NCBI RefSeq assembly: GCF_002885955.2
Contig: NZ_POQS01000013.1
Span: 13,437 to 61,514 of the forward strand
DNA length: 48,078 bases
Direction: 5' to 3'
From: Achromobacter pulmonis
Lineage (GTDB): Bacteria; Pseudomonadota; Gammaproteobacteria; Burkholderiales; Burkholderiaceae_B
Shown: in pieces, positions 39,134-47,524 of the stretch
Layout of the letters: every line of letters begins with the position of its first letter
Position numbering within the stretch: position 1 is the stretch's first letter
Position numbers and translations under genes: made by a program
The notes under the pieces: model-generated
What the model was told of the DNA's origin: nothing
Databases searched by the model: none
The model's input: only the letters and a program-made list of their open reading frames with translations

Positions 39134-39769
39134 ATGCCCTTTGCTGCCGACCTTCCGCCGCAGCTCCAGGAGCGCGTCGTGTGCGCCGTTTCGGCGGCCG
39201 TGAAGTACGAAGTGCCGGCCAACATCGTGTTGGCCGTCGCGGAGAAGGAAGGCGGCAAGCCGGGCCAGTGGGTGCGCAACTCGAACGGCACTCATGACGT
39301 GGGGCCGATGCAGTTCAACACGGCTTACCTGCGCGACCTGGCCCGCTACGGCATCACGGCGGACGATGTAGCGGCCGCTGGCTGCTACTCGTTCGACCTC
39401 GCCGCCTGGCGCTTGCGGATGCACATTCGCAACGACAAGGGCGATCTCTGGACGAAGGCCGCGAATTACCACTCACGCACGCCGCAGTACAACGCGGTGT
39501 ATCGCGCCGACCTGATGCGCAAGGCCGCCAAGTGGGCGGATTGGCTCGAAGCTCGGTTCGTCACGCTGGACGTGACGAAGGCGGGGGCCACGCCCTCGAT
39601 GCCGACCGGGCCAGCGCCGGCGGTGCAAGCCGCCCAGCAGGCCACGGCAGCGGCCCCAGCGGCCGCGCCGGCGGCCAGGCCGGCAGCAGCTCCATCCATC
39701 AACGTCGCGGGCGGCTACGTGCCGCGCTCGATCTCCTTCAACAACAGAAGCGAAGGCTCGCCGGAGTAG
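39134..39769 (+). CDS. trbN: TrbN, lytic transglycosylase (VirB1-like)
   Basis: 211 residues. The SLT-like domain shows the catalytic glutamate in VLAVAEKEGGKPGQW (Glu37), then DVGPMQFNTAYLRDLARYG and ANYHSRTPQYN. It opens peptidoglycan for the channel. The C-terminus is an Ala/Pro-rich tail. No long signal peptide is visible at this ATG, one base after the trbM stop; a longer frame from 39002 overlaps trbM and is unlikely to be used. Confidence 0.92.
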   Translation: MPFAADLPPQLQERVVCAVSAAVKYEVPANIVLAVAEKEGGKPGQWVRNSNGTHDVGPMQFNTAYLRDLARYGITADDVAAAGCYSFDLAAWRLRMHIRNDKGDLWTKAANYHSRTPQYNAVYRADLMRKAAKWADWLEARFVTLDVTKAGATPSMPTGPAPAVQAAQQATAAAPAAAPAARPAAAPSINVAGGYVPRSISFNNRSEGSPE

Positions 39770-39783
39770 GGCGGGCCTTCCGA

Positions 39784-39796
39784 TTTAGCGGCTAAA
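39784..39796. promoter_or_regulatory. KorB operator between trbN and trbO
   Basis: Perfect TTTAGCGGCTAAA in the 29-bp gap, ending 2 bp before the trbO start; it occupies the place of a ribosome site, so trbO has no good Shine-Dalgarno. Confidence 0.9.
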
Positions 39797-39798
39797 AC

Positions 39799-40068
39799 AT
39801 GGACAAATTCCACGCCTTCATGATGCGCTACACGCTCGGTTTCGGCCGGGTGCTGACCGCCTATTGCAACTGGGCCGAATCGCAGGCCAAGGGGCAATTC
39901 GATCTGCTCTTGCTGGGCCTCGGCCCGATCTTCGCGCTGGGTCTGCTGCTGTGGGCGCTGCCGGCATGGATCGGCAAGCCCATTGCCTTCGTGCTGTCGC
40001 TTCCTGCGCTGTACATCATCTTCCTGGTGCTGCGCGCCTATGCCTCACGCGGGGGCAAGCGCGGATGA
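39799..40068 (+). CDS. trbO: TrbO, small membrane protein
   Basis: 89 residues (RK2: 88) with two hydrophobic segments (about 36-55 and 60-80: LLLLGLGPIFALGLLLWALP, PIAFVLSLPALYIIFLVL). Role unknown; it is not needed for RK2 transfer between E. coli, as far as I recall. Its stop overlaps the trbP start (ATGA). Confidence 0.88.
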   Translation: MDKFHAFMMRYTLGFGRVLTAYCNWAESQAKGQFDLLLLGLGPIFALGLLLWALPAWIGKPIAFVLSLPALYIIFLVLRAYASRGGKRG

Positions 40069-40763
40069 AGCCCTTGCACGTGCCGGATGGGACGGTCGAA
40101 GCGTTGAAGTGGCTCGCGCTGGCCCTGATGACCGGCGATCACGTCAACAAGTACCTGTTCAATGGCACGCTGCCGTTTCTCTTCGAGGCCGGCCGCCTGG
40201 CGCTGCCGATCTTCGTTTTCGTGCTGGCCTACAACCTGGCTCGACCTGGTGCATTCGAGCGCGGCGCGTACACGCGCACGATGAAGCGCCTCGCGGTGTT
40301 CGGCGCTGTGGCCTCGGTGCCCTTCGTCGCCCTGGGTGGCCTGTCCGCCGGGTGGTGGCCCCTCAATGTCTTGTTCACGCTCCTGGTCGTGACGGCGTGC
40401 GCCTACCTGGTGGAAAAGGGCGGCCCGCTGCACCTGGTCGGCGCCGGCCTGGTGTTCCTGGTCGGTGGCGGCCTGGTCGAATACTGGTGGCCGGCCGTGG
40501 CCTTCGGCCTGGCGGTGTGGTCGTACCGCAAGCGGCCCACCTGGGCCGCCGCGGCCGTCGCGCTGCTCGCCTGCGCGGCGCTGTGGTTCATCAATCGCAA
40601 CCTGTGGGCGCTGGCCTCGCTGCCGCTGCTCCTGGTCGCTTCCCGCGTCGATCTGCCCATGCCGCGCCTGCGCTGGGCGTTCTACGCCTATTACCCGCTG
40701 CACCTGGCCGCTCTGTGGTTGATCCGCATCCCCATGAGCAAGGCCGGCTACCTGTTCTTCTGA
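40065..40763 (+). CDS. trbP: TrbP, TraX-family pilin-modifying membrane protein
   Basis: 232 residues, polytopic with about seven hydrophobic segments and the TraX-family start DGTVEALKWLALALMTGDHV, NKYLF. F-plasmid TraX acetylates pilin; TrbP has been linked to RK2 pilin maturation. The C-terminal AFYAYYPLHLAALWLIR is also family-typical. Confidence 0.92.
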   Translation: MKPLHVPDGTVEALKWLALALMTGDHVNKYLFNGTLPFLFEAGRLALPIFVFVLAYNLARPGAFERGAYTRTMKRLAVFGAVASVPFVALGGLSAGWWPLNVLFTLLVVTACAYLVEKGGPLHLVGAGLVFLVGGGLVEYWWPAVAFGLAVWSYRKRPTWAAAAVALLACAALWFINRNLWALASLPLLLVASRVDLPMPRLRWAFYAYYPLHLAALWLIRIPMSKAGYLFF

Positions 40764-40778
40764 TTTGGAGTCCGCACC

Positions 40779-41222
40779 ATGCGCAAAGCCCTTTTTCTGA
40801 CCCTCTCCTTGGCGTCCCTTGCCTTCGCGCCTGGCGCGATGGCCGCCGGCGCTGCCGGCATGGCGGCCGTGAGCTATGGCGAGCCGGTCTTGACCGCTGT
40901 TTCGGTGTCCTTCTCCGACAGCAGCACCACGTTCCGGCCGGACGCTTCCACGGCCGAGCTGCTGGCCGAGGCGAAGGGGGCCACGATCATCTACGTCAGC
41001 GGTCGCACCAGCACGCTACGCCCCAGCGCGGCCGATGAGGCCCTGGCCTTGCGCCGGGCCTTGTCGGCCCGCCAGTACCTGATTGCGCGCGGCGTGTCGC
41101 CGCTCAAGATCATGGTGAACTTCGCTTCGGCATCCGACTTCGTGGCCGACAACTCGACGCCAGAAGGGCGGCACCAGAACCAGCGCGTGGACATTGAAGT
41201 CATCTACGTGCCTACGTACTAA
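40779..41222 (+). CDS. upf30.5: Upf30.5-like OmpA-domain protein
   Basis: 147 residues. A signal peptide cut near AMAA is followed by an OmpA/MotB-like domain: VSFSDSSTTFRPDASTAELL, IIYVSGRTSTLRPS, ALRRALSARQYLIARGVSP, ending NQRVDIEVIYVPTY. Such domains bind peptidoglycan. It follows trbP by 15 bp, in the position of upf30.5, and may be the last gene of the trb transcript. Confidence 0.82.
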   Translation: MRKALFLTLSLASLAFAPGAMAAGAAGMAAVSYGEPVLTAVSVSFSDSSTTFRPDASTAELLAEAKGATIIYVSGRTSTLRPSAADEALALRRALSARQYLIARGVSPLKIMVNFASASDFVADNSTPEGRHQNQRVDIEVIYVPTY

Positions 41223-41223
41223 A

Positions 41224-41248
41224 AGCCGCTCGCTTCGGTCTAGCGGCT
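41224..41248 (+). terminator. weak hairpin after upf30.5
   Basis: AGCCGCT/AGCGGCT (41224-41230 and 41242-41248) with an 11-base loop directly after the stop codon; no U run, so a weak candidate. Confidence 0.4.
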
Positions 41249-41324
41249 GCGTCACCTGCCTAGTGGTGAGCAGTCGGGGGCATCCCGACACCCAATTTCC
41301 TAACCAACCCTCAAGGTCGTGTCT

Positions 41325-41741
41325 ATGCAATCAACCAAGAAGTGTCTAGCCCTCGTTATTCCATTGCTCGCCCTCGCGGGCTGCGCTGCGTTGGATCAAG
41401 TCGCCAAGGATGTGCAGAAGGCCACCGCCCCGGTGATGCTCACGGAATCCCTGCCGCAAATCTGCCAGGCCGCGAAAGACAACCAGGTGCGAGCAAACGG
41501 CCTCTATGCCAACAAGGGCCTTGCGGTCAGCGGTGAAGTGCGCTCCGTCACCGAAGGCTTCCAGCCTCGCTATCGGGTGTTCCTGCGCTCCGGCCAGGTT
41601 TCGGTGCATGCCGGTACAGACAACAAGCTCAACGTCACCCAGCTTTCAACCGGGAAAACCGCTCGGGTGTCGGGTGTCGTGTCGGACGTGAGCTACGACT
41701 ACAACGGGTGTTCGATCTCGCTGAAAGACGCGACGTTTTAA
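41325..41741 (+). CDS. putative lipoprotein with OB-like fold
   Basis: 138 residues. The lipoprotein signal ends LALAGC (Cys near 20). The mature part (LYANKGLAVSGEVRSVTEGF, RVFLRSGQVSVHAGTDNKLN) resembles the tRNA_anti-like OB domains found in many small envelope proteins. It is the last backbone-side gene before the accessory junction. ATG at 41325; no known role in transfer. Confidence 0.75.
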   Translation: MQSTKKCLALVIPLLALAGCAALDQVAKDVQKATAPVMLTESLPQICQAAKDNQVRANGLYANKGLAVSGEVRSVTEGFQPRYRVFLRSGQVSVHAGTDNKLNVTQLSTGKTARVSGVVSDVSYDYNGCSISLKDATF

Positions 41742-41771
41742 CTGCGCTGCTGGCGTCCCCTAGCGGGCCTC

Positions 41772-41797
41772 CATCGCCGTTCCTGGCGATGCTGCAG
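41772..41797 (-). repeat. single backbone repeat unit with CTGCAG tag
   Basis: CATCGCCGTTCCTGGCGATG followed by CTGCAG, ending 17 bp before the IS1071-like tip. Together with block A it marks both edges of the accessory region. Confidence 0.82.
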
Positions 41798-41814
41798 GCC
41801 CGTTTTCCTTGACA

Positions 41815-44800
41815 GGGGTCGATTTGTTTTCGTTGTCAAAAGTGACGGTAGGAGATCGAGCACTGGCGTAGGGGTGGTCTGATAAGCCCTTGATTTCATT
41901 GGTTTTCCTGTTCACTTTTTCAGGCGTATTGTGTCTGCCCCAATCACCGGAGACACAAGATGCAAAGCTGGCACACAACCTACCTTGGCCTGCGAGAGCT
42001 GCCAAGGGAAATCAGCACCTTCGAGCTTCAGTCGTTTTTCACGTACAGCCGTACTGAGCGCGAGCTCATCAACGCCCGCCGAAGCAACGCCCACAAGCTG
42101 GGTCTGGCACTGCACATAGGTTTCTTGCGCTTGAGCGGGCGCCTGCTGAATTCGGTGCGCATCGTTCCGACAACCCTGTGGCGCCATCTGGGTGACGAAA
42201 TCGGCATCACTGCTGTTGAACTGGCATCCCTGCGAGCCCTGTATGTTCGCGGTCGAACCCTCTTTGACCATCAACAACTGGCCTGTGATGTCCTGGGGTT
42301 TCATTGGATGACGGAGCACCAACGTCGCGCCCTGGTACGCACCCTGCGCGATGAGGTGGCCCGCTGCGCCGATCGGGATCAATTGCTCGTATTCGCTCGG
42401 CGCTGGTTGTATCAAAGCAAGATCCTGATCCTGCGCGACCGTGACATCCGTGTCCTGGTCACAGCGGCGCTGGGACAACTCGAAGAAGAAACAGCCAAAA
42501 CGATTGCGGCATCTGTGCTGCCCGAACAACTGGTGCGCTGGCGGGATGCCATGGCCGCATTGCGCCCGGATGGGCAAACCCAGCAGAGCTGGTTGTGGTC
42601 GGCACCGGCCAAACACTCAACCAAACAAATTGGCGAGGTGTTCGAGCGAATCGAACTGCTGTACGCCCTGAATGTCCACAAACACCTGGACGACCTGTCC
42701 GGTCTCATTGTGCGGCGCTATGCACGCCGCCTGGCTTCAAGGCCTCCCTCGGTGGGGGCCAGGATCAAAGAACCCGCTCGCACAGTGGAGGTTGGCTGCT
42801 TTTTACGGCACTGCCTGTTTACCAGCACAGACCAAGCTATCTTGATGGTTCAGCGGCGCGTTGCCGATCTTTGGCGCACGGTCGCAGCAGGTGTCACGGA
42901 GACGGTCAATTGGGCTGACCTGTACAAGACATTGCTGGCAGAGCTGGCTGGTTTGGTCGCCCAGGGTGAACTTCAAGACGCGGAGTTGCGGGCTCGAATT
43001 GTTGCCCTGCTCAGTGCCAGCCAGCAAGGCAAACCACCCAGCCGGGCCTCGGTGGTGCGTGAGCGTTTGTTTGACGCCATACGTCCCGTGCGCTCTTTGC
43101 TGGCCGAAATCACCAAGCTGCCCTGGCAGGCCAATAGCGAGCACCCGGTGACCACAGCCTTGGCCCAATTGACGAAACTGTACGCGGGCAAACTTCGCGA
43201 ACTACCTGCTGATGTCAGCGCCCCTCGCTTGGGTTCGGTCTGGAGCGGCGCGATTGCGGGTGCCGACCGGGAGCGCGCGTTTCGGGCCTTGGAGGTGGCC
43301 ACCCTGTTTTCATTGCGACGTGCCGTGCGCAACGGTTCGGTGTGGATTGAGCACAGCCTGAGCTTTCGTGGCCGCGCACGCCTGTTCTTCACTGATGCGC
43401 GCTGGCAGGAAGAAGCCAAACGGCACTATGCCCGACTGTCACTGCCAGCCAATGCATCCACACTTTTGAAGCCGTTGCTGGCCAAGGTACGCGCCGGCGT
43501 GGAGGCAGTGGCCGTCGCCGCGCGCAGCGGTGTGCTGCGCGTGGACGAAGAACTCCACCTTTCAGTATTGCCGGCAGAGGATGAAGATCCAGAGGTGATT
43601 AAGTTGAGGGCCAAACTTGACCTGAGGATCGGTGAGGTGCAACTCCCAGAAGTGATCCTGGCCGTTGACGCTCAGGTACGTTTCAGCTGGATCATGCTTG
43701 GCCGCGAGCCACGTTCGACAGAAGAGCTGCTGATGGTCTACGCCGGCATCATGGCCCACGGCACCAGTCTGACGGCGGCCGAATGCGCCCGTATGATTCC
43801 GCAGTTGTCTGCCACCAGCATCCGTCAGGCCATGCGTTGGGCCGGGGACGAGCGTCGCTTGAGTCAAGCCTGCCACGCGGTGCTGGAGTTCATGCAACGG
43901 CACCCCATTGCAGCGACATGGGGTCGCACGGACCTGGCGTCGTCCGACATGATGAGCATGGAAACCACCCAACGGGTGTGGCAGGCCCGACAGGATCCAA
44001 GACGCAACACGTCCTCGATTGGCATCTACTCCCATGTGCGTGACCGATGGGGGATCTTCTACGCGCAGCCTTTTGTGCTCAATGAGCGCCAGGCAGGGGT
44101 CGCCATTGAGGGTGTCGTGCGCCAAGAATCCATCGAGACCAGCCAGTTGGCGGTGGACACCCACGGCTACACCGACTTTGCCATGGCGTTGGCCCGGCTA
44201 CTGGGGTTCGATCTATGCCCACGACTGAAGGAATTGAAGCAGCGTCATCTGTACGTGCCGCGTGGCACGATCATTCCACCGGAGATCGCAGCAGTTTGCG
44301 AGGCTACCGTCGATACCGCTTTGATTGAGAAGCACTGGGACACCTTGGTCCATTTGGCAGCCTCGGTGATGAGCGGCAACGCCAGCGCAGTTGCAGCGCT
44401 GGCCAGATTTGGATCGGCGGCGCGGGGAGACCCCATCTACGAAGCGGGTGTTCAGTTGGGGCGCTTGCTGCGAACTGCGTTCCTGGCCGACTACTTTGTC
44501 AAAGACGCCTTCAGGAATGAGCTGCGTCGGGTACTCAACCGGGGTGAGGCGGTCAATGCCTTGAAGCGGGCGATTTATACCGGCAGAGTGAGCCCGGCTC
44601 AGGCCAAGCGGGCCGAGGAAATGCAGGCGGTGGCTGACGCCTTGAGTCTGTTGGCCAACATCATCATGGCCTGGAACACAACCCAGATGCAGGCCGTTCT
44701 GGACCGCTGGGCCAACCGGCGTCAGGTCATCCCGGCGGAGCTCACGGGGAAAATTGCGCCGACGCGGCTGCAAGGTATCAATTTGAGGGGCGTATTCCGC

Positions 44801-45014
44801 TTTCCAGTGGAGCGTTATGCCAGTGAAATCCTGCCGTCACAGACCACGCCGAAAACCGGGACCGGCGGTTGAAACCGAGCACGCTTTTGCGCCCTCAAAC
44901 GGCGATCAAAAAAATCAACAGGAAACCCAATGAAATCAATGGCTTGGCAGGCCACCCCTACGCCAGTGCTCGATCTCCTACCGTCACTTTTGACAACGAA
45001 AACAAATCGACCCC
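41815..45014 (+). mobile_element. complete IS1071-like element (Tn3 family, 3.2 kb)
   Basis: 3200 bp, bounded by GGGGTCGATT at 41815 and its inverse at 45014. The two ends are perfect inverted repeats for the outer 63 bp and imperfect to about 105 bp. Only tnpA is carried; there is no resolvase or res site, as in IS1071. It is related to but clearly different from the copy at 1-386. The 5-bp flanks (TGACA left, GTGGA right) do not match, so one side has been rearranged since insertion. Confidence 0.92.
41960..44872 (+). CDS. tnpA: Tn3-family transposase TnpA (IS1071-like)
   Basis: 970 residues, full length. It starts MQSWHTTYLGLRELPREIST. The N-terminal third binds the terminal repeats; the DDE catalytic part in the second half shows LASSDMMSMETTQRVWQARQ, QLAVDTHGYTDFAMALARLL and FRNELRRVLNRGEAVNALKR. 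It performs replicative transposition with cointegrate formation. It is read away from the trb operon into the accessory region. Confidence 0.95.
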   Translation: MQSWHTTYLGLRELPREISTFELQSFFTYSRTERELINARRSNAHKLGLALHIGFLRLSGRLLNSVRIVPTTLWRHLGDEIGITAVELASLRALYVRGRTLFDHQQLACDVLGFHWMTEHQRRALVRTLRDEVARCADRDQLLVFARRWLYQSKILILRDRDIRVLVTAALGQLEEETAKTIAASVLPEQLVRWRDAMAALRPDGQTQQSWLWSAPAKHSTKQIGEVFERIELLYALNVHKHLDDLSGLIVRRYARRLASRPPSVGARIKEPARTVEVGCFLRHCLFTSTDQAILMVQRRVADLWRTVAAGVTETVNWADLYKTLLAELAGLVAQGELQDAELRARIVALLSASQQGKPPSRASVVRERLFDAIRPVRSLLAEITKLPWQANSEHPVTTALAQLTKLYAGKLRELPADVSAPRLGSVWSGAIAGADRERAFRALEVATLFSLRRAVRNGSVWIEHSLSFRGRARLFFTDARWQEEAKRHYARLSLPANASTLLKPLLAKVRAGVEAVAVAARSGVLRVDEELHLSVLPAEDEDPEVIKLRAKLDLRIGEVQLPEVILAVDAQVRFSWIMLGREPRSTEELLMVYAGIMAHGTSLTAAECARMIPQLSATSIRQAMRWAGDERRLSQACHAVLEFMQRHPIAATWGRTDLASSDMMSMETTQRVWQARQDPRRNTSSIGIYSHVRDRWGIFYAQPFVLNERQAGVAIEGVVRQESIETSQLAVDTHGYTDFAMALARLLGFDLCPRLKELKQRHLYVPRGTIIPPEIAAVCEATVDTALIEKHWDTLVHLAASVMSGNASAVAALARFGSAARGDPIYEAGVQLGRLLRTAFLADYFVKDAFRNELRRVLNRGEAVNALKRAIYTGRVSPAQAKRAEEMQAVADALSLLANIIMAWNTTQMQAVLDRWANRRQVIPAELTGKIAPTRLQGINLRGVFRFPVERYASEILPSQTTPKTGTGG

Positions 45015-45116
45015 GTGGATCTGCACTTCAATCAGGCCGCCTTCGCGCTGCGGCACGGTCGCCAGGTTCGGCTCGATTCGCACCGGCAGCAACTGCGCCG
45101 GCGCCGCCGGCACACC
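45015..45116 (-). pseudogene. IS66-family TnpA fragment
   Basis: About 34 codons on the minus strand read PAAPAQLLPVRIEPNLATVP and then EGGLIEVQIH, like the C-terminal part of IS66-type accessory transposase A. It is cut by the IS1071-like tip on one side and by the IS66 element at 45117 on the other, and differs from the tnpA of that element. It is a relic of an earlier insertion. Confidence 0.5.
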
Positions 45117-45175
45117 GTAAGCGTTCCGCGAACGACACCCTTGCGCCGTCGATGACGGCGTGTTGAAGGATGGTT

Positions 45176-46759
45176 CTACGCGGCGGCGGCGAGCGCCGCG
45201 TTTGGCACGGCGATGTCGGTGGCAGGCCGCCAGTTGTGCGGCAGCAGCTGCGCGAGGTCGCGCTGCTTGAGCGTGGGCAGACGCTCGAAGACGTCCTTGA
45301 GGTAGGCCCAGGGATCGTGCCCGTTTAGTTTGGCCGACTCGATCAGGCTCATGACCACGCCAGCGCGCTCGCCGGCCTGCTGCGAGCCTACAAAAAGCCA
45401 ATTCTTGCGGCCAACGCACAGCGGGCGCACCGCGTTCTCCGCCGCGTTGTTGTCGATTGGGACGTCGCCGTCGTCCAGGTAGCGCGTGAGCGCGCGCCAA
45501 TTGCTCAGCGAATAATCGATCGCCTTGGCCGTCACGTCGGCATTGGCCAGCTTCTGGCGCTGCCCGGTCAGCCAGAGGTGCAGGGCCTGGACGATGGGCC
45601 TGGAGCGTTGCTGGCGCAGCAGCCACCGTGCCTGGGGTTCGAGTTCGCGCGCCTCGCGCTCGACCTCGTACAGCTTTGCGATCAGCGCCACCGCCTGGCC
45701 GGCGATCTGGCTGGCGTTGAACTCGTGCGCCTCGAACAGCTTGCGCCGCGCGTGGGCCCAGCATAGTGCGGCGCTGACGCCTTGCGCCTGAAGCCCAAAA
45801 TAGCCGCTGTAATCGTCGCTGACCAGCGTGCCGCCGAAGCCTCGCAGCACGCGCCGCGGATGTTCGCCGGCGCGGCTGGCGGTGAAGTCGAACAGCACCG
45901 CGCGCTGGGCCACGAAGTTGGTCGTGCGGTAGACCCAGACGTAGGCCCGTTTGGTCTTGCCGCGCCCCGGCGCCAGCAGCGACACCGGCGTCTCGTCGGC
46001 GTGGATCACACCGTGGCTGAGGATGAAGCCCTTCAGTGCATCGGCCAGCGGTGCCAGACGCACCCCGCAGATGCCGATCCACTGGGCCATGCTCGAGCGC
46101 GGGATGTGCACGCCAGAGCGCGCGTAGATCTCTTCCTGCCGGTACAGCGGCAAGTGATCGTCGTGCTTGGCCACCACCACCTGCGCGAGCAGGCCCGGCG
46201 CGGGGATGCCTTTGTCGATGATCTGCGCGGGCATCGGCGCGGCCTGGATCGTCTGGCAGCACGTGCAGGCGTACTTGCCGCGGATATGGCGCAGCACGAA
46301 GAATTGGGCCGGCACGCAATCGAGCTGCTCGCTGACTTCTTGGCCGATGCGCTTGAAGGGCTGGCCGCACTCGCAGTGGGTCTGCTCGATCTCGTGATGG
46401 TGATCGATGCGCGGCAGGCTCGCCGGCAGCGCCTGGCGCACCGCCTGGCCTTTGGCCCGGGGTGGCGCTACCGGTGGCTTCTGGTCTTGCTGGGCGGCGC
46501 GGTCTTCCAGCGCCGTGTCGGCCAGGATCTGATCGAACAGCACCGCCTGCGTGCTCGTCTCCAGGCTCTCGCTGGAGGAGCCGAAGCGCCAGCGCTTCAG
46601 CCGCGCGATCTCGAAGTTCAGCGCCTCGATCCTGGTTTGCTTGAACTTCAGCTCGCCTTGCATGCGCCCGATCACATCGCGCAGCTCCTGCATCGAATCC
46701 AGTGCGCCCGGCGCATCGATCGTGTGGGTGTCCGGGCCTTCGAGCATGGCCGCCATCAT
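45176..46759 (-). CDS. tnpC: IS66-family transposase TnpC
   Basis: 527 residues, the DDE transposase of IS66. The N-terminus has a coiled coil with the leucine-rich QTRIEALNFEIARLKRWRFG; a zinc-finger-like HCECGQPF...CTCCQ region follows; the catalytic part includes HADETPVSLL, LVSDDYSGYF, CWAHARRKLF and DNNAAENAVRPLCVGRKNWL. The ATG at 46759 (followed by a second ATG) sits at the edge of a 14-bp hairpin, which may limit its translation. Confidence 0.93.
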   Translation of the reverse strand: MMAAMLEGPDTHTIDAPGALDSMQELRDVIGRMQGELKFKQTRIEALNFEIARLKRWRFGSSSESLETSTQAVLFDQILADTALEDRAAQQDQKPPVAPPRAKGQAVRQALPASLPRIDHHHEIEQTHCECGQPFKRIGQEVSEQLDCVPAQFFVLRHIRGKYACTCCQTIQAAPMPAQIIDKGIPAPGLLAQVVVAKHDDHLPLYRQEEIYARSGVHIPRSSMAQWIGICGVRLAPLADALKGFILSHGVIHADETPVSLLAPGRGKTKRAYVWVYRTTNFVAQRAVLFDFTASRAGEHPRRVLRGFGGTLVSDDYSGYFGLQAQGVSAALCWAHARRKLFEAHEFNASQIAGQAVALIAKLYEVEREARELEPQARWLLRQQRSRPIVQALHLWLTGQRQKLANADVTAKAIDYSLSNWRALTRYLDDGDVPIDNNAAENAVRPLCVGRKNWLFVGSQQAGERAGVVMSLIESAKLNGHDPWAYLKDVFERLPTLKQRDLAQLLPHNWRPATDIAVPNAALAAAA

Positions 46760-46788
46760 GCCTCGCGCGCGCGTGCGCGCGAGGCATG
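46757..46788. other. strong hairpin over the tnpC start
   Basis: 14-bp perfect arms CATGCCTCGCGCGC/GCGCGCGAGGCATG with a 4-base loop, ending on the ATG of tnpC. In tnpC mRNA it would bury the start codon or its ribosome site. Confidence 0.8.
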
Positions 46789-46838
46789 ACTTTCTCCAAT
46801 AGACAAACGCGCAAATCCCGACCTCGAATCGAGCGCAT

Positions 46839-47180
46839 TCAGACCACCGTGATCGACTGCGGCTGCGCGCTGCCCAGGCGCTGCCACGGCAGGCCCGCGA
46901 CGAGCCAGTCGAACTGCTCGCGCGTGAGTTGAAGTGACCCCGTGTCCTGGCGCGGCCAGGCGAAGCTGCCCGCTTGCAGCCGCCGGGTGCACAGCCACAT
47001 GCCCGCGCCGTCGTAGACCAGCACCTTGAGCCGGTCGGCGCGGCGGTTGGCAAACACGTAGGCGTGGTGGGCTTGCGCGCCCAGCGCGAAGCCGCGCACC
47101 ACTTGGGCCAACAGCGTGTCGATGCCCCCGCGCAGGTCGGCCGCGCCAAGCGCCAGCCAGATGACGTCGATGCGAATCAT
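46839..47180 (-). CDS. tnpB: IS66-family accessory protein TnpB
   Basis: 113 residues, the conserved IS66 Orf2: IWLALGAADLRGGIDTLLAQ, AYVFANRRADRLKVLVYDG, GMWLCTRRLQAGSFAWP. It is needed for IS66 transposition. Its ATG overlaps the tnpA stop by 4 bp; tnpC starts about 80 bp after its stop. Confidence 0.95.
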   Translation of the reverse strand: MIRIDVIWLALGAADLRGGIDTLLAQVVRGFALGAQAHHAYVFANRRADRLKVLVYDGAGMWLCTRRLQAGSFAWPRQDTGSLQLTREQFDWLVAGLPWQRLGSAQPQSITVV

Positions 47181-47524
47181 CGGCCGAACTCCCGCAGCAG
47201 CGAAGCGAGTTCACGCGTGTGCGCCAGCGGCCAATGCAGATCGAGCCGGGTGCCTCCCACGTTCAATTCGACGCGCACCGATGTCGATGCGGCACCAGGC
47301 GCCACGCGGGCGGCCACGAAGCCGCTCGGCCTGGCGGCTGGCGAGGGCTCAGGGCTGACGCCGTCGAGCCGCGCCTGCCAGCGCCGCGCATGTGCGCACC
47401 AGCTTTGCAGCGTTCCCGCTGGCACCCCGTTGGCCTCGGCCCATACCTGCGCCTTCTGGCCAGAGGCACGATACGCCGCCACTTGCTCCAGGCACCGTTC
47501 CATCTGCTGTCGATCCATGTCCAC
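47177..47524 (-). CDS. tnpA: IS66-family accessory protein TnpA
   Basis: 115 residues with an N-terminal helix-turn-helix (YRASGQKAQVWAEANGVPAG, TLQSWCAHARRW) and a C-terminal VRVELNVGGTRLDLHWP segment. It is the first gene of the IS66 operon; the ATG at 47524 or one two codons later is possible. Confidence 0.9.
   Translation of the reverse strand: MDMDRQQMERCLEQVAAYRASGQKAQVWAEANGVPAGTLQSWCAHARRWQARLDGVSPEPSPAARPSGFVAARVAPGAASTSVRVELNVGGTRLDLHWPLAHTRELASLLREFGR

Noticed and set aside
41810..45019. Target-site duplication around the right IS1071-like element
   Set aside because: The 5-bp flanks are TGACA and GTGGA, which do not match.
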